The notes under the pieces: generated by a model
The model's database searches: none
Seen by the model: only the letters and a program-made list of their open reading frames with translations
What the model was told of the DNA's origin: nothing
NCBI GenBank assembly: GCA_018268465.1
Contig: JAFDWN010000012.1
Location: 1 to 64,000, forward strand
Reading direction: 5' to 3'
Length of the DNA stretch: 64,000 nucleotides
Origin: Actinomycetota bacterium
Lineage (GTDB): Bacteria > Actinomycetota > Actinomycetes > Mycobacteriales > Mycobacteriaceae
Translations under genes and position numbers: made by a program
Part shown: positions 36,048 to 42,865 of the stretch, piece after piece
How positions within the stretch are numbered: position 1 is the stretch's first letter
How the letters are laid out: every line of letters starts with the position of its first letter

Positions 36048-36592
36048 AGCGGCCTGACCATCACGTAGTCGTGCTCGACGGCGCTGCCCAGCCGAAACGT
36101 CTTGGTCCCGGTGACGGCGAAGCCGTGTTTGGCGTAGAAGCGTTGCGCGCGGGCGTTGAGCTGGTTGACGCCCAGCCACACGCACGCGGCGCCCGATCGG
36201 CGCGCGGATTCCAGTGCGGCGGTCATCAGGGCACTCGATGCGCCGGCGCCGTGCGCGTCGGGCAGCACGTACATCTTGGAGAGCTCCGCGGCCGGGTGCG
36301 CGGTGACCGCGCGCTGGACGTCCTCATCGTCGGGTACGCCCCGGATGAGCATCGCGTAGCCGACCGCCCGCCCGCCATCGCGTGCCAGGAGCACCGCACG
36401 GTCGGGGTCGGTGAGATATCCGGCGAACCGTGCCGCGGAGAGGTTTTCGGCGATGAACGCGGCGACGTTTTCGGTGGTGGCCGACGGGGGGCAGGCCAGC
36501 GGGAAGGTTCGCGCTGCGACGTCGGCGAGTTCGGCCAGGTCGTCGGGGACCGCTCCGGCGACGTCCACGGCCGGTGTCACCGCAGGCCCCAT
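36044..36592 (-). CDS. GNAT-family N-acetyltransferase
   Basis: This 182-aa protein has the acetyl-CoA-binding motif A as LSKMYVLPDAHGAGASSALMTAALESARR (V then GxGxxS/G, the usual Q/RxxGxG/A in degenerate form) and motif B as LGVNQLNARAQRFYAKHGFAVTGTKTF. The N-terminal domain starts AVPDDLAELADVAARTFPLACPP. Substrate unknown; the homologue is Rv2669. It runs convergent with zapE. The start at 36592 is GTG or ATG-like within a GC-rich stretch and could be up to six codons later. Confidence 0.83.
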   Translation of the reverse strand: MGPAVTPAVDVAGAVPDDLAELADVAARTFPLACPPSATTENVAAFIAENLSAARFAGYLTDPDRAVLLARDGGRAVGYAMLIRGVPDDEDVQRAVTAHPAAELSKMYVLPDAHGAGASSALMTAALESARRSGAACVWLGVNQLNARAQRFYAKHGFAVTGTKTFRLGSAVEHDYVMVRPL

Positions 36593-36694
36593 CGGGCGGG
36601 TGTCGCGACGGGGACGGCGTCCCGGCTGCCTGGCGCGTCAGTTCGCATGGTCCTCCTCGCTGTGCCTCGCATGATGGCACACCGGGGAGGTGGG

Positions 36695-37120
36695 TCAGGC
36701 GGCCCAGGGGCCTACGCCGCCGACCTTGTCGATGCGGATGTGGGTGAGGTATCCCGGCGGCGGATTGTCCGGCGGGAAGGGAACTCCCGGCGGGACCCGG
36801 GTCGCGGCCAGCTTGCGCAGGAGGTCCGGTGCGCCGCCGTCGGTGATGTACGCGGTGCCCTGGATCGCCAGATACGGCGTCATCGGCTGGCCATGTCCCG
36901 GTGGTGCGGCGATCGTGACGGCGACGCGCGCATCGCGGCGGATGTTGCGGACCTTCTTGTGTTCGGAGAGGTGCGCGACCACCAGCTCGTCGCCGTCAGG
37001 AGTGGAGTCCAGCGCCATCCACACCATGGTGACCTGCGGGCTGCCGTCGGGGTTGATGGTGACCAGGGTGGCGTCGCTGGCCGTTTCGACCAGCTGGCGG
37101 GCGGCGTCGTCGAGTTTCAT
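36695..37120 (-). CDS. PPOX-class F420- or flavin-dependent protein
   Basis: This 141-aa split-beta-barrel protein of the pyridoxamine-oxidase-like family, common in mycobacteria, typically binds F420 or FMN. Typical segments: DATLVTINPDGSPQVTMVWM, DELVVAHLSEHKKVRNIRRDARVAVTI and YLAIQGTAYITDGGAPDLLRKLA. Family members reduce a range of compounds, but this one's substrate is not predictable. It is an isolated gene, between the acetyltransferase and ogt genes on the same strand. Confidence 0.82.
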   Translation of the reverse strand: MKLDDAARQLVETASDATLVTINPDGSPQVTMVWMALDSTPDGDELVVAHLSEHKKVRNIRRDARVAVTIAAPPGHGQPMTPYLAIQGTAYITDGGAPDLLRKLAATRVPPGVPFPPDNPPPGYLTHIRIDKVGGVGPWAA

Positions 37121-37157
37121 GTGAGGTTCTACGGCGCCGCATGCCGTTTCATTCCCC

Positions 37158-37751
37158 TCAGAGCGCCTCCAGCTCGAGCAGCTGCGACTTGGCGGTTGTC
37201 CCGCCCACGTACTGGCCGGTGGATCCGTCCGAACGCACGACCCGGTGGCACGGGATGACGACGGGCAGCGGGTTGTGCGCGCACGCGGTACCCACCGCCC
37301 GGACGGCTCGCGGGTTGCCGACCGCGGCGGCGACCGTCGCGTAGGTTTCGCGCATCCCGTAGCCGATGTCGCGGAGGTGTTCGACGACGGTGCGGCGGAA
37401 GCCCACCGCCAGGCGCAGGTCCACCGGGACGTCGAATGCGGTGCGGCGCTTGGCGAAGTACTCGTCGATCTGGCGCGCGGCGGGATCGAGGCGGGCGGGG
37501 GCGCGCAGGATGCGCGGGCTGACCGACGCCGCCAGGCCGTCCAGGACGGCGGTGTGATTCTCGACGGCGTAGGCGACGCGCAGCAGGCCGGTGGGGGTGG
37601 CGGCGAGCAGCAGGACGCCGACCGGGGTGTCGACGGTGCGGTAGGCGACGTCGAGTACGCCTGCGGCGTCGGCGGTCTTCACGAGGCGCCGGTGCAGTGC
37701 GGCCAGTACGGCGTCATCGGTATCGTCCTCGCGGAAAATGTTGGTGCTCAT
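37158..37751 (-). CDS. ogt: Methylated-DNA-[protein]-cysteine S-methyltransferase (Ogt/MGMT)
   Basis: This is a suicide repair protein that takes the alkyl group from O6-alkylguanine. The 197-aa protein has an N-terminal RNase-H-like domain (VLDVAYRTVDTPVGVLLLAATPTGL ... ARQIDEYFAKRRTAFDVPVDL) and the C-terminal DNA-binding domain with YATVAAAVGNPRAVRAVG, the active site IPCHRVVRSDG and GGTTAKSQLLELE. ATG 37751 overlaps the stop of the sigma-factor gene (ATGA), so the two are translationally coupled: a sigma factor made together with an alkylation-repair protein. Confidence 0.9.
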   Translation of the reverse strand: MSTNIFREDDTDDAVLAALHRRLVKTADAAGVLDVAYRTVDTPVGVLLLAATPTGLLRVAYAVENHTAVLDGLAASVSPRILRAPARLDPAARQIDEYFAKRRTAFDVPVDLRLAVGFRRTVVEHLRDIGYGMRETYATVAAAVGNPRAVRAVGTACAHNPLPVVIPCHRVVRSDGSTGQYVGGTTAKSQLLELEAL

Positions 37752-38227
37752 GGTTGTTCGTCCTCGGAATAGATCTTGCGCAGAGTTTTGATGCCGTCGG
37801 CGGCGGCGCGGCGCGCGGCGTCGGGGGAGTTGCCCAGCAGTGCGGCGATCTCGGCGTACGGCAGTCCGGCGATGTGGTGGTAGGCGACGGCCTGACGTTG
37901 TTTGTTCGGTAGTCGGGCCATGGCCGCCCACACGTCGGAGTCGCGCGCGGCCGGGTCGGCGCCCGCGGCCGTGCTTTCGGGCAGGCACGCGGTGGGCACC
38001 GGTGTGCGTGAGCGTGCCCGGCCGACGTCGAGCGCGCGGCGATGCGCGATGGTGACCAGCCACGCCTCCACGTTGGCCCCGGCCGGGAGGTCGGGGTAGG
38101 CGCGCAGCGCCGAGAGGAACGTCTCCGACCAGGCGTCGTCGGCGTCGATCGGGCCGACGACGGCGCGGCAGACACGCAGCACCGTGGCGCCGTGTTCGGC
38201 CACGACTTCCTCGAACGGTTTCACCAT
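37748..38227 (-). CDS. ECF-type RNA polymerase sigma factor
   Basis: This 159-aa sigma-70-family regulator has region 2 (FEEVVAEHGATVLRVCRAVVG, DADDAWSETFLSALRAYPDL, VEAWLVTIAHRRALDVGRA, the last covering -10 recognition) and region 4 (WAAMARLPNKQRQAVAYHHI, GLPYAEIAALLGNSPDAARRAAADG), with a variable linker. There is no anti-sigma gene beside it. It is the first gene of a two-gene unit with ogt, so induction by alkylation is a reasonable hypothesis. The start at ATG 38227 is well placed; no promoter is clear enough to call. Confidence 0.86.
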   Translation of the reverse strand: MVKPFEEVVAEHGATVLRVCRAVVGPIDADDAWSETFLSALRAYPDLPAGANVEAWLVTIAHRRALDVGRARSRTPVPTACLPESTAAGADPAARDSDVWAAMARLPNKQRQAVAYHHIAGLPYAEIAALLGNSPDAARRAAADGIKTLRKIYSEDEQP

Positions 38228-38271
38228 CACAGTCTGTAGACGCCGCGCGGGGTGCCGATGTGAGATCGCGG

Positions 38272-38988
38272 TCAGCTGTCGGTGAGGGATTCGAGCGCCG
38301 CGGCGAGGTCGCCCTCGGCACGGCCCTTGTCGAAGCCCAGCCGGTGCAGCGGGCCGTCGGGTTCCTCCGCTTCGAGCAGGGCGAGCAGGATGTGCTCGGT
38401 GCCCACGTAGTTGTGGCCGAGGCGCAGTGCCTGGCGGAACGTCAATTCCAGCACCTTGCGCGCCTGGCCGCTGAACGGGATGAGTACCGGGGTCGCGTCC
38501 GTGCGGGGTGGGAGGGTGACTGCGGCGCGAACCGTGCCGGCGTCGGCACCCTGCCCGGTCAGCAGGCGCACGGCCAGCGAATGGGGGTCGGCGACCAGGG
38601 CCAGCGTCAGGTGCTCGGACCGGATCTCGTCGTTGCCGGCCTCGTGGGCGAGATTCTGGGCGGCGACGACGACGTTGCGGGCCCGGGGGGTGAAGCGGCC
38701 GAAGCCGGCGTTGGCATCCAGCGCGGCCTCGACGTTGTCGGCTTTCGGGACGAATCGCTTCTGGGCGGCCTGTTTGGTGACGCCCATGCTCTTGCCGATG
38801 TCGGTCCACGACGCACCCGACCGGCGGGCCTGGTCGACGAAATGACCGATGAGATGGTCGGCGAGCTCGCCGAGGTGTTCGGCGGCCAGCACGGCGTCGC
38901 TCAGTTGGTCGAGTGCCCCGGAGCGCACCTGCTTGATCGCATCGATGAGATCGTCGAGGCGGATGGGGTAGGCGATGGGCTGCGACAT
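38272..38988 (-). CDS. clpC2: ClpC2: Clp-N-domain protein with its own helix-turn-helix
   Basis: This 238-aa protein (Rv2667 homologue) combines an N-terminal DNA-binding-like part with a Clp-N repeat domain and has no ATPase modules. SGASWTDIGKSMGVTKQAAQ (about 56-75) is a helix-turn-helix. From about residue 100 the Clp-N domain begins with FTPRARNVVVAAQNLAHEA, the segment that in ClpC1 binds cyclomarin-type peptides, and its second repeat is PFSGQARKVLELTFRQALRL ... GTEHILLALLE. From memory, ClpC2 has been reported to bind ClpC1-targeting natural products and protect the cell. ATG 38988 lies 7 nt after a perfect promoter that sits inside two palindromes. Confidence 0.88.
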   Translation of the reverse strand: MSQPIAYPIRLDDLIDAIKQVRSGALDQLSDAVLAAEHLGELADHLIGHFVDQARRSGASWTDIGKSMGVTKQAAQKRFVPKADNVEAALDANAGFGRFTPRARNVVVAAQNLAHEAGNDEIRSEHLTLALVADPHSLAVRLLTGQGADAGTVRAAVTLPPRTDATPVLIPFSGQARKVLELTFRQALRLGHNYVGTEHILLALLEAEEPDGPLHRLGFDKGRAEGDLAAALESLTDS

Positions 38989-38991
38989 GTC

Positions 38992-39036
38992 GTCAACTGT
39001 AGGTTGACGGGTCAGTGCGGTCAACGTCGGGTTGAC
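38992..39036 (-). promoter_or_regulatory. clpC2 promoter embedded in two GTCAAC-N5-GTTGAC operators
   Basis: Two copies of the palindrome GTCAAC-N5-GTTGAC occur at 38992-39008 and 39020-39036, 28 bp apart. On the minus strand a near-consensus promoter TTGACC (39019-39024) - 17 bp - TACAGT (38996-39001) uses the proximal arm of the outer palindrome as -35 and the centre of the inner one as -10. ATG 38988 follows 7 nt later (leaderless). Protein bound to both sites would block polymerase; ClpC2 itself carries a helix-turn-helix. Confidence 0.8.
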
Positions 39037-39135
39037 GGCGGTGTGGTGGCGAATTGTCCCGGCGCCGGGGTGAATGGGTGGCGAATTCCACGCATGCACT
39101 TCCAGCAAAGGTCTGCACGCGGGGGCTTTCTGTCG

Positions 39136-39141
39136 TAATCT
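39136..39141 (+). promoter_or_regulatory. Putative -10 element of the DUF732 gene (TAATCT)
   Basis: TAATCT predicts a start of transcription near 39148 and a 25-nt leader containing the strong ribosome-binding site AGGAGG (39163-39168), 4 nt before ATG 39173. Confidence 0.5.
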
Positions 39142-39172
39142 GCCATTCCACAGTCAGTCCACAGGAGGCACA

Positions 39173-39481
39173 ATGCGCGGCATGTTCGTGTGTTCGGCAC
39201 TGGCGGCCGGTGCCGCCCTCGCAACAGTGTTGGCGGCGCCCGCGCAGGCCGACGAAATCGACGACATCTTCATCAGCGTGCTCGATGATGAGGGGATTCC
39301 CTACACCTCGCCCGGCGACGCGATCACCGTCGCCAATGCGGTGTGCGACTACCTCGCCGACGGAAATTCCTTGGAGGACGCGACCGTCGAAGTGATGAAC
39401 GAGAGCGGTCTCGGCATCACCGACAGCGGATTCTTCGTGGGCGCATCGACCGCTGCGTACTGCTCCGAGTATTCGCCGTAG
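39173..39481 (+). CDS. Secreted DUF732 protein
   Basis: This 102-aa exported protein has a Sec signal peptide MRGMFVCSALAAGAALATVL ending in APAQA-DE, so cleavage after residue 26 or so is likely. The mature part holds the DUF732 core: helix DDIFISVLDDEGIPYTSPGD, AITVANAVCDYLADG, and a terminal AAYCSEYSP. The two Cys (in NAVCDY and AAYCSE) probably form a disulfide. DUF732 proteins are small secreted mycobacterial proteins without a known activity. AGGAGG lies upstream. Confidence 0.88.
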   Translation: MRGMFVCSALAAGAALATVLAAPAQADEIDDIFISVLDDEGIPYTSPGDAITVANAVCDYLADGNSLEDATVEVMNESGLGITDSGFFVGASTAAYCSEYSP

Positions 39482-39906
39482 CTAAGACCTAGCCGGCGAA
39501 GAGGAGCGGCCGTAATTACGTCGTTGTCGTATTCTCCGGCGACGTTCGTCGCGCGTCGTGCGTTCCTCGCGGAGGCTGTGCCCGGCTCAGCGCGGCTCGC
39601 CGTCAGGCGATATGGACGCGACCCTCGTTGTCGTCACCTGGGCACGGGCCGACGCCACCGGCGGCTTTGCGTGCTTTACGTCGGCGTTGGATGCGTTGAC
39701 GCTGAGCCCTGTCGACAGGCACGGTTTCGTCGCAACAATTGCGCAGTCGACGTGGGATGACCCGGGGCAGTGGCGGTACACCCAGGCGTTGGGCAGGGGG
39801 AGCCGCTGGGCACAACCCTCACCGACGGTGACGCCCGGAGCCCGCGCGCCACCGAGGTTTCATCTCGACCGGCCCGCGGCCCAGGGCCCGTCACCGGTCA
39901 GGTGAA
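39482..39906. other. 425-bp stretch without a supported gene
   Basis: The longest plus-strand frame (ATG 39612 to 39905, beginning MDATLVVVTWARADATGG) has a composition that drifts to Pro/Arg/Ala at its end, no ribosome-binding site and no family resemblance. A shorter minus-strand frame is equally unconvincing. I would leave it as intergenic or decayed sequence. Confidence 0.4.
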
Positions 39907-40017
39907 TTACTTCTTCTTGTTTGAACCCGGCGTGGCATTCGGTGCGGGCTTGGCCTTGGTCTGCGGTTCGGCCTTGTTGGGTCCACGCGGAGCGGTCTGC
40001 TTCTTATCGTCAGCCAT
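39907..40017 (-). CDS. Small Lys/Pro-rich protein (36 aa)
   Basis: The product begins MADDKKQTAPRGPNKAEPQT and ends GSNKKK, a highly charged, probably disordered peptide. The ATG at 40017 is preceded by GAGGAA, and TATCTA lies a little further upstream as a possible -10. No known domain. It is short enough to be missed by gene callers. The support is the signal arrangement and codon choice, not homology. Confidence 0.45.
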   Translation of the reverse strand: MADDKKQTAPRGPNKAEPQTKAKPAPNATPGSNKKK

Positions 40018-40218
40018 TTCCTCATGGTAGATACGAGCGGGTTGTGGGGAATGGGAAACGGCCCGCTCTGTGTGATGAGAATGCCGGGCGGTCGGTCGCG
40101 GCTCGGGGCCCGCATGATGTCGACCCGAAAGGGCCGGCGGGGCGTAGGGGCGGATGCCGCGGGTGGGAAGCTGGTGCAGGACGGGCCGCGATGGCACTAC
40201 TGTGACCTGCGTCGAACG

Positions 40219-40293
40219 TGGTGCGCGATACTGGGATTGAACCAGTGACCTCTTCCGTGTCAGGGAAGCGCTCTCCCGCTGAGCTAATCGCGC
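40219..40293 (-). tRNA. tRNA-Val (anticodon GAC)
   Basis: 75 nt including an encoded CCA. The acceptor stem is GCGCGAT/ATCGCGC with discriminator A, the anticodon loop CTGACAC is closed by CTTCC/GGAAG, and the T loop is GGTTCAATCCC. It is the last of three minus-strand tRNAs. Confidence 0.95.
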
Positions 40294-40304
40294 GGGATAC
40301 CTCT

Positions 40305-40378
40305 TGGAGGTGGAGACGGGAATCGAACCCGTGTGCACGGCTTTGCAGGCCGTTGCCTCACCACTCGGCCACTCCACC
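40305..40378 (-). tRNA. tRNA-Cys (anticodon GCA)
   Basis: 74 nt with an encoded CCA. The acceptor stem is GGTGGAG/CTCCACC, discriminator T, anticodon loop CTGCAAA on a CGGC/GCCG stem, and T loop GGTTCGATTCC. It is separated by 11 bp from the tRNA-Val and by 26 bp from the tRNA-Gly. Confidence 0.95.
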
Positions 40379-40404
40379 GCTGGGGTTGATGCGACTGCAC
40401 CTCG

Positions 40405-40477
40405 AGCGGATGACGGGATTCGAACCCGCGACCCTCACCTTGGCAAGGTGATGCGCTACCAACTGCGCTACATCCGC
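40405..40477 (-). tRNA. tRNA-Gly (anticodon GCC)
   Basis: 73 nt; the CCA end is not encoded. The acceptor stem is GCGGATG/CATCCGC, the anticodon loop TTGCCAA is closed by CACC/GGTG, and the T loop is GGTTCGAATCC. It is the first gene of the Gly-Cys-Val tRNA cluster. Confidence 0.95.
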
Positions 40478-40514
40478 GCGCCACGGGCGAGATCGTCGTC
40501 CGTCGCGATGCACG

Positions 40515-40544
40515 ACGATAGTCGACGGACGCGCCGCGGCACAA
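40515..40544 (-). promoter_or_regulatory. Promoter of the Gly-Cys-Val tRNA cluster (TTGTGC-N18-TATCGT)
   Basis: On the minus strand -35 TTGTGC (40539-40544) and -10 TATCGT (40515-40520) are 18 bp apart and predict a start about 30 nt upstream of tRNA-Gly. Confidence 0.5.
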
Positions 40545-40724
40545 ATCCCCACCTCGACCCGCGGGAACGCGGCGGCCGGCGGTTGCGGGGGTGGCCGGTC
40601 GGGTCGCGCACGGCGGAGCTCGACCGGTGGCGACGGCGGACGACAGGAGCTGCGGGCTGCACTGCTCGGCGATCACCACCGTGCGCATGCGGGCGGGGAT
40701 TCGGGTGTGAACGCCGGTCCGTGC

Positions 40725-40730
40725 TAGTCT
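40725..40730 (+). promoter_or_regulatory. Putative -10 element of tRNA-Val(CAC) (TAGTCT)
   Basis: TAGTCT lies about 47 bp upstream of the tRNA on the plus strand; a start near 40737 would leave a 40-nt leader to be processed. Confidence 0.4.
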
Positions 40731-40776
40731 TCGACGTCGTTCGGCCCGTTCGATTCACACATCGTGCGGCATCCCC

Positions 40777-40851
40777 GGTCTCGTAGCTCAGTGGGAGAGC
40801 GTCCGCCTCACACGCGGAAGGTCGCTGGTTCGAACCCAGCCGGGACCACCA
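40777..40851 (+). tRNA. tRNA-Val (anticodon CAC)
   Basis: 75 nt with encoded CCA. The acceptor stem is GGTCTCG/CGGGACC with one G-T pair, the anticodon loop CTCACAC is closed by TCCGC/GCGGA, and the T loop is GGTTCGAACCC. The fic gene ends 95 bp downstream on the opposite strand. Confidence 0.95.
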
Positions 40852-40945
40852 CATGCTCAAGGCGATCGAGCAGGCGGTGCACGAGCTCGAGCGGCTGCTC
40901 GGTGAAACCCTGGGTCGTGGGTACGTCGGGGGGTTGTTCGCGCGA

Positions 40946-42154
40946 TCAAGACGGTTGCGCGCGCCGACCGGCCCGAACAGCGAATGCGTCGAGGGCGCTC
41001 AGGACTTCCGGTGCGCGCCAGGCTCTATTGCGGGCGCGGTCCGTGAACTCGACGATGATGTCGGCCTCTGCCAGTGGGTCAATATAGCGGCGCGCGTTGC
41101 CGGTGCTGATATCCAGCTCTCGCTCGAGGAGTTTGGCGTTCAAGACGGGGTAGGTGATCAGTAGGTCGGCGACGCGGTGCACGGCGGAGTCGCGTCGAGC
41201 GGTTATTCTTGAATCCCATTCTGCGCGTATCGATCTCAGTTCCTCGACGAGTTGGCGGCCGTTGGTGACGGCCAGCAGCGATGCTTCGGAGAGGCGCTCG
41301 ACGATCGCAGCGGGATCCGCGTCGCGGTAGCGCTCGAGGGCCGCAAAGTAGGCGTCGGTGTTGGTCAACAGCCCTGCCGAGACGGGGACGGTGATCTGGC
41401 GGGTTAGTCGTTTGTGGCGCAGCATCGCTTGAATCAGCGCTCGTCCGGTGCGTCCGTTGCCGTCGGTGAACGGGTGAATGGTTTCGAACTGTGCGTGAGC
41501 GATGGCGACGTGGGGGAGTGTGGGCACGTCGGCGCGGCAGGTGAAGTCGATCAGGTCGGTGATCGACTCGTGGATTCGGGTGTGGTGAGGGGCGATGTAG
41601 TCCGCACCGCGAGGGCCGAAGTTTCCGCCGCCGATCCACCCTTGTGCCCTGCGCCAGCGTCCGGCTGAGCCGGGGTCGCTGTCGCGCATCAGCGCGCGGT
41701 GCATGGCCAGGATGGCGTTGCCGTCGAGTCGGTCAGCCAGAGCAACTGCTGCTTTCATCGCCTCGGTGTTGGACACGATCTGGGCGGCGTTGCGTCGACC
41801 GGTGCTACCGAGGGCTTCGGCTTCAGCGATGGCCCGCGCCGAGGCGGTCAAGTTTTCGATGTTGCAGCTGGCCGCTGATTCGGATCGAAGCAGGACCGCA
41901 GCGAAGGGGGCGATTTGGTCGCCGAGTTCGGCGTCGAACCGGGTGATCTCGTTGCTTGCTTCTTCGGCGTCGGCCAGAACAGCCGCGGGAAGAGCGACGG
42001 TCAGTTCAGCGATCGCGGCGGGGATCGCGGCGGCATAGTCTCCCGCCTGCCGCTGGGCTGCGCGGAGGTCCGCCAATCCGTAGCCCGCCTCTGCGGGGGC
42101 GTCCCACGTCAGCGTTTCGTATCCGATCGCGGTTCTGGCATTAACCGATGCCAT
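40946..42154 (-). CDS. Fic-domain protein with N-terminal inhibitory motif and C-terminal winged helix
   Basis: Fic enzymes transfer AMP (or a related group) to target proteins. The 402-aa protein has a Fic_N-type N-terminus, the motif SCNIEN (96-101), which fits the inhibitory S/TxxxEN helix that blocks ATP, and the complete active-site motif HPFTDGNGRTGR (227-238). After residue 330 a winged-helix-like part follows (HRVADLLITYPVLNAKLLER, ELDISTGNARRYIDPLAEAD). That layout is typical of chromosomal class II Fic proteins that may control their own promoter. ATG 42154 is chosen; the upstream in-frame GTG/ATG is also possible. GC looks lower than in neighbours, suggesting acquisition beside the tRNA gene. 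Confidence 0.9.
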   Translation of the reverse strand: MASVNARTAIGYETLTWDAPAEAGYGLADLRAAQRQAGDYAAAIPAAIAELTVALPAAVLADAEEASNEITRFDAELGDQIAPFAAVLLRSESAASCNIENLTASARAIAEAEALGSTGRRNAAQIVSNTEAMKAAVALADRLDGNAILAMHRALMRDSDPGSAGRWRRAQGWIGGGNFGPRGADYIAPHHTRIHESITDLIDFTCRADVPTLPHVAIAHAQFETIHPFTDGNGRTGRALIQAMLRHKRLTRQITVPVSAGLLTNTDAYFAALERYRDADPAAIVERLSEASLLAVTNGRQLVEELRSIRAEWDSRITARRDSAVHRVADLLITYPVLNAKLLERELDISTGNARRYIDPLAEADIIVEFTDRARNRAWRAPEVLSALDAFAVRAGRRAQPS

Positions 42155-42194
42155 GGGCCAAGATAGCATCACTTATACAATTAACTGATGCCAT
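42140..42194 (-). repeat. Direct repeat of the fic start region flanking its -10 element
   Basis: On the minus strand ATGGCATC[A/G]GTTAAT occurs twice, at 42180-42194 and 42140-42154, 40 bp apart with one mismatch. The downstream copy is codons 1-5 of fic. Between them lie TATAAG (42172-42177) and TATCTT (42160-42165), possible -10 elements. The upstream ATG opens a 17-codon frame in another phase that ends just inside fic. It could be an operator pair or a recent tandem duplication. Confidence 0.6.
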
Positions 42195-42427
42195 CATCGC
42201 GGGCGGCATCATTTCGAACGCCGTTCACGCCAGGGCGGAAAGTCGCCAGAAAGCCGCCGCGTTCTTGGTCGCCGACAGCCGGGTTAAATGGGGCCAAAAT
42301 CGGGCCGAACCTTCAGACCGTTGCTCGGAAGGATCTCATTCGGTCGGACCGGGCCGCCGGCAGGTGTCCCAACAGCCGCGACCGGCGACACCACCCTGAG
42401 GGTCGTGCCGCCGGGAACCGACGTTCG

Positions 42428-42655
42428 CTAGCCGACCGGCTGCCCCGCGGCGAGTGCCTTGACGTCGGCAGGGTGAATCGGCCGTCCGCCGATCCCCCAG
42501 TCGCCGCCTGCGACCTCCTCGACCACCACCCAGGTGACCGGCCGCAGGTTCTCACCCTCGATCTCCACCATGGCATCGGTGAGTTTTCGCACGATGTCTT
42601 CCTTCTGCGCGGCGGAGAACACGCCTTGGATGACTTTCACATTGACCAATGGCAT
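42428..42655 (-). CDS. 4-oxalocrotonate tautomerase-like protein
   Basis: This 75-aa protein starts MPLVNVKVIQGVFSAAQKED, so Pro1 after Met removal would be the general base of a tautomerase. KLTDAMVEIEGENLRPVTWVV contains the usual helix and strand; a basic residue (Arg at NLRPV) is available at the position often used for substrate binding. The physiological substrate is unknown. ATG 42655 is preferred because it puts Pro second; GAGAAGG lies upstream. It stands alone between fic and the hydrolase-glycosyltransferase gene. Confidence 0.82.
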   Translation of the reverse strand: MPLVNVKVIQGVFSAAQKEDIVRKLTDAMVEIEGENLRPVTWVVVEEVAGGDWGIGGRPIHPADVKALAAGQPVG

Positions 42656-42865
42656 TCCGGTTACCTTCTCTGATTCTGTTGCCGGCCAATCGAATAGCCG
42701 ACAGGATTTGACGACGACGCGGGTCACGTGTCGCGGTGGACTGGTGTCCGTGTGTGCACCTCACCATGGTCGCGCTGGTTCGTGCTGCCCCGAATCCGGT
42801 GGCCCACCTAGCGTTTTCCCGTGCCGCTTGCCCCGTCTCGCAGGTGCGGGCGACCACGCGTACCT

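Noticed and set aside
39612-39905. Possible 97-codon gene between the DUF732 gene and the tRNA cluster
   Set aside because: No ribosome-binding site, no family resemblance, low-complexity end; listed only as an unassigned stretch.
40777-42194. tRNA-Val(CAC) as integration site of a mobile island carrying fic
   Set aside because: I found no second copy of the tRNA 3' end in the window and no integrase, so an att duplication is not supported.
42195-42427. Frames overlapping the region upstream of fic
   Set aside because: Short frames with biased composition and no start signals; nothing supported in this gap apart from the fic repeat.
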